This document shows, piece by piece, positions 63,120-64,000 of a stretch of 64,000 nt of DNA (within the stretch, counting starts at the first letter, position 1; each line of letters opens with the position of its first letter). The translations under genes were made by a program, and so were the position numbers. Source of the DNA: Branchiostoma floridae. Lineage: Eukaryota > Chordata > Leptocardii > Amphioxiformes > Branchiostomatidae. Under the pieces are notes generated by a model. It saw nothing but the letters and a program-made list of their open reading frames with translations. It ran no database searches and had not been told where the DNA came from. The stretch is taken from assembly GCF_000003815.2 (NCBI RefSeq), contig NC_049986.1, forward strand, positions 17,161,473 to 17,225,472, written 5' to 3'.

Positions 63120-64000
63120 AAATCACCAGGGTAACTGAAGGAATCCTGTACTAGAATGAGGACCACCATCGTTGTGCATTTGTGAACGCCTGCGGTCTGA
63201 ATTCCAAAGCTTGAGTGACGAAATTCTTTATCATGTAGTTTTTAAGGATTACCAATTTGTAATATGATTTTCGTTCAATGTAATATTAATTAGATCATCT
63301 TAATAAGATAATATAGCCCACACAGACATTTTGACGCACCAGTAATGAGAAAAATGTACCCTTGAAGACAATTGCAGTCCATTTCTTAACCAATCATTTT
63401 CGCAAATCCATAGTTAAATCACTGGCCACACAACTTGTTTGCTCTTAATGATTTATTCAGATGACTACGGCAATTTTATGTGCTGCGTTCCTCAAGTCTG
63501 CCTTCAAGAGGACGCATTTTCAAATTCTATTGCCACCACCCAACTCTTTGCAAAAAAAGTTGACATCTGAACCATTGATATATCAGACACATATACATAT
63601 TGTTAACATCAGTACGTGTGGTTCGAGTGACCTCCCAAGCTGGCGCGTTGCTTGGCTGCGATAGCAGTTGCATTCCTGTCCGTAGAGCGTACGTGTTGAT
63701 TGGTTTCTTTTCTTCGTGTAACTCCCATTTTATCTCCTTCTCCTCCCCGCCAACCCCTCCCATAGGTCTCTACACAAAATGAATGCCCAGGTTCTCAAGG
63801 CCTGTGGTCTGGGCCTAATCAGCATCCCGACTGGGTTCAACGTAAGATTCAATTTGGGGTTGTGCCCTTGGACCGACAGGCACAAATTTGAATTGCGTAC
63901 GATACAAACATTTAAATCAAGTTAGGCCAACATAACGCCCGTAACGTTGTCCTTGGACATAAATCTCCAATTAGAATAATCGCTACCAGTATGATCTCCC
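63120..64000. other. No gene recognised, 63120-64000
   Basis: Upstream flank of the minus-strand gene. Frames of 78 codons or less, a C/T-rich patch near 63735-63765, and no recognised exon or repeat. Confidence 0.5.

Noticed and set aside
63019-63126. Upstream in-frame ATG extending the acidic precursor by 36 residues
   Set aside because: That ATG lies upstream of the TATA box, and the extension would bury the signal peptide inside the protein.

Overview
This window looks like a piece of a draft animal genome, not a microbial or viral one. It is AT-leaning and has almost no long reading frames. It carries spliceosomal intron signals, a TATA promoter, two runs of N (26612-27329 and 60439-61093), SINE and LINE remnants, and several short inverted-repeat DNA transposons. 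The SINE body and the TACTGYAAATG-ended MITE are types I associate with marine invertebrates, especially amphioxus (Branchiostoma). That assignment is from memory and only moderately secure.

Right end (about 60.15-63.12 kb, minus strand): the only gene I can support. It has a TATA box, a signal-peptide exon, a short second exon and a long third exon interrupted by an assembly gap. The predicted product is a secreted precursor of about 813 residues if the gap size is correct. Most of it is extremely acidic and holds nearly five tandem units of 52-53 residues that are about 65% Asp/Glu. A furin-type site (REKR) follows. After that the charge flips to a Lys/Gly-rich basic stretch (KGKL units) that runs into the gap. 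A 36-residue tail beginning with a KR pair ends the protein. I do not recognise the family. Granin-like, mineral-binding, or acidic-prodomain/cationic-product precursors are the main options.

Rest of the window (1-60 kb): apparently intergenic or intronic DNA with no recognisable host coding exon. Reading frames of 100-135 codons occur about as often as expected by chance. What can be identified is mobile-element debris: two fragments of a tRNA-derived SINE (2.29-2.96 kb); a possible hAT-like element (8.8-9.1 kb); an 804-bp PIF/Harbinger-like element with 16-bp inverted ends and TAA duplications (13.37-14.17 kb), plus a truncated relative at 24.0 kb; a small inverted-repeat element abutting its right end; a decayed LINE 3' end (17.4-17.8 kb); a 101-bp perfect foldback with a 9-bp target duplication (29.94-30.04 kb); a TA-flanked MITE (50.84-51.05 kb); and an 866-bp piggyBac-like element with TTAA duplications (52.44-53.30 kb), with a fragment of the same family at 28.5 kb.

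Other structures seen: three copies of a 16-bp motif ending in a 30-bp perfect palindrome at 22.9-23.3 kb, hairpin-forming arms at 11.2-11.5 kb and 36.8-37.0 kb, and a few microsatellites. Nothing indicates an operon, CRISPR array, rRNA or intact tRNA.
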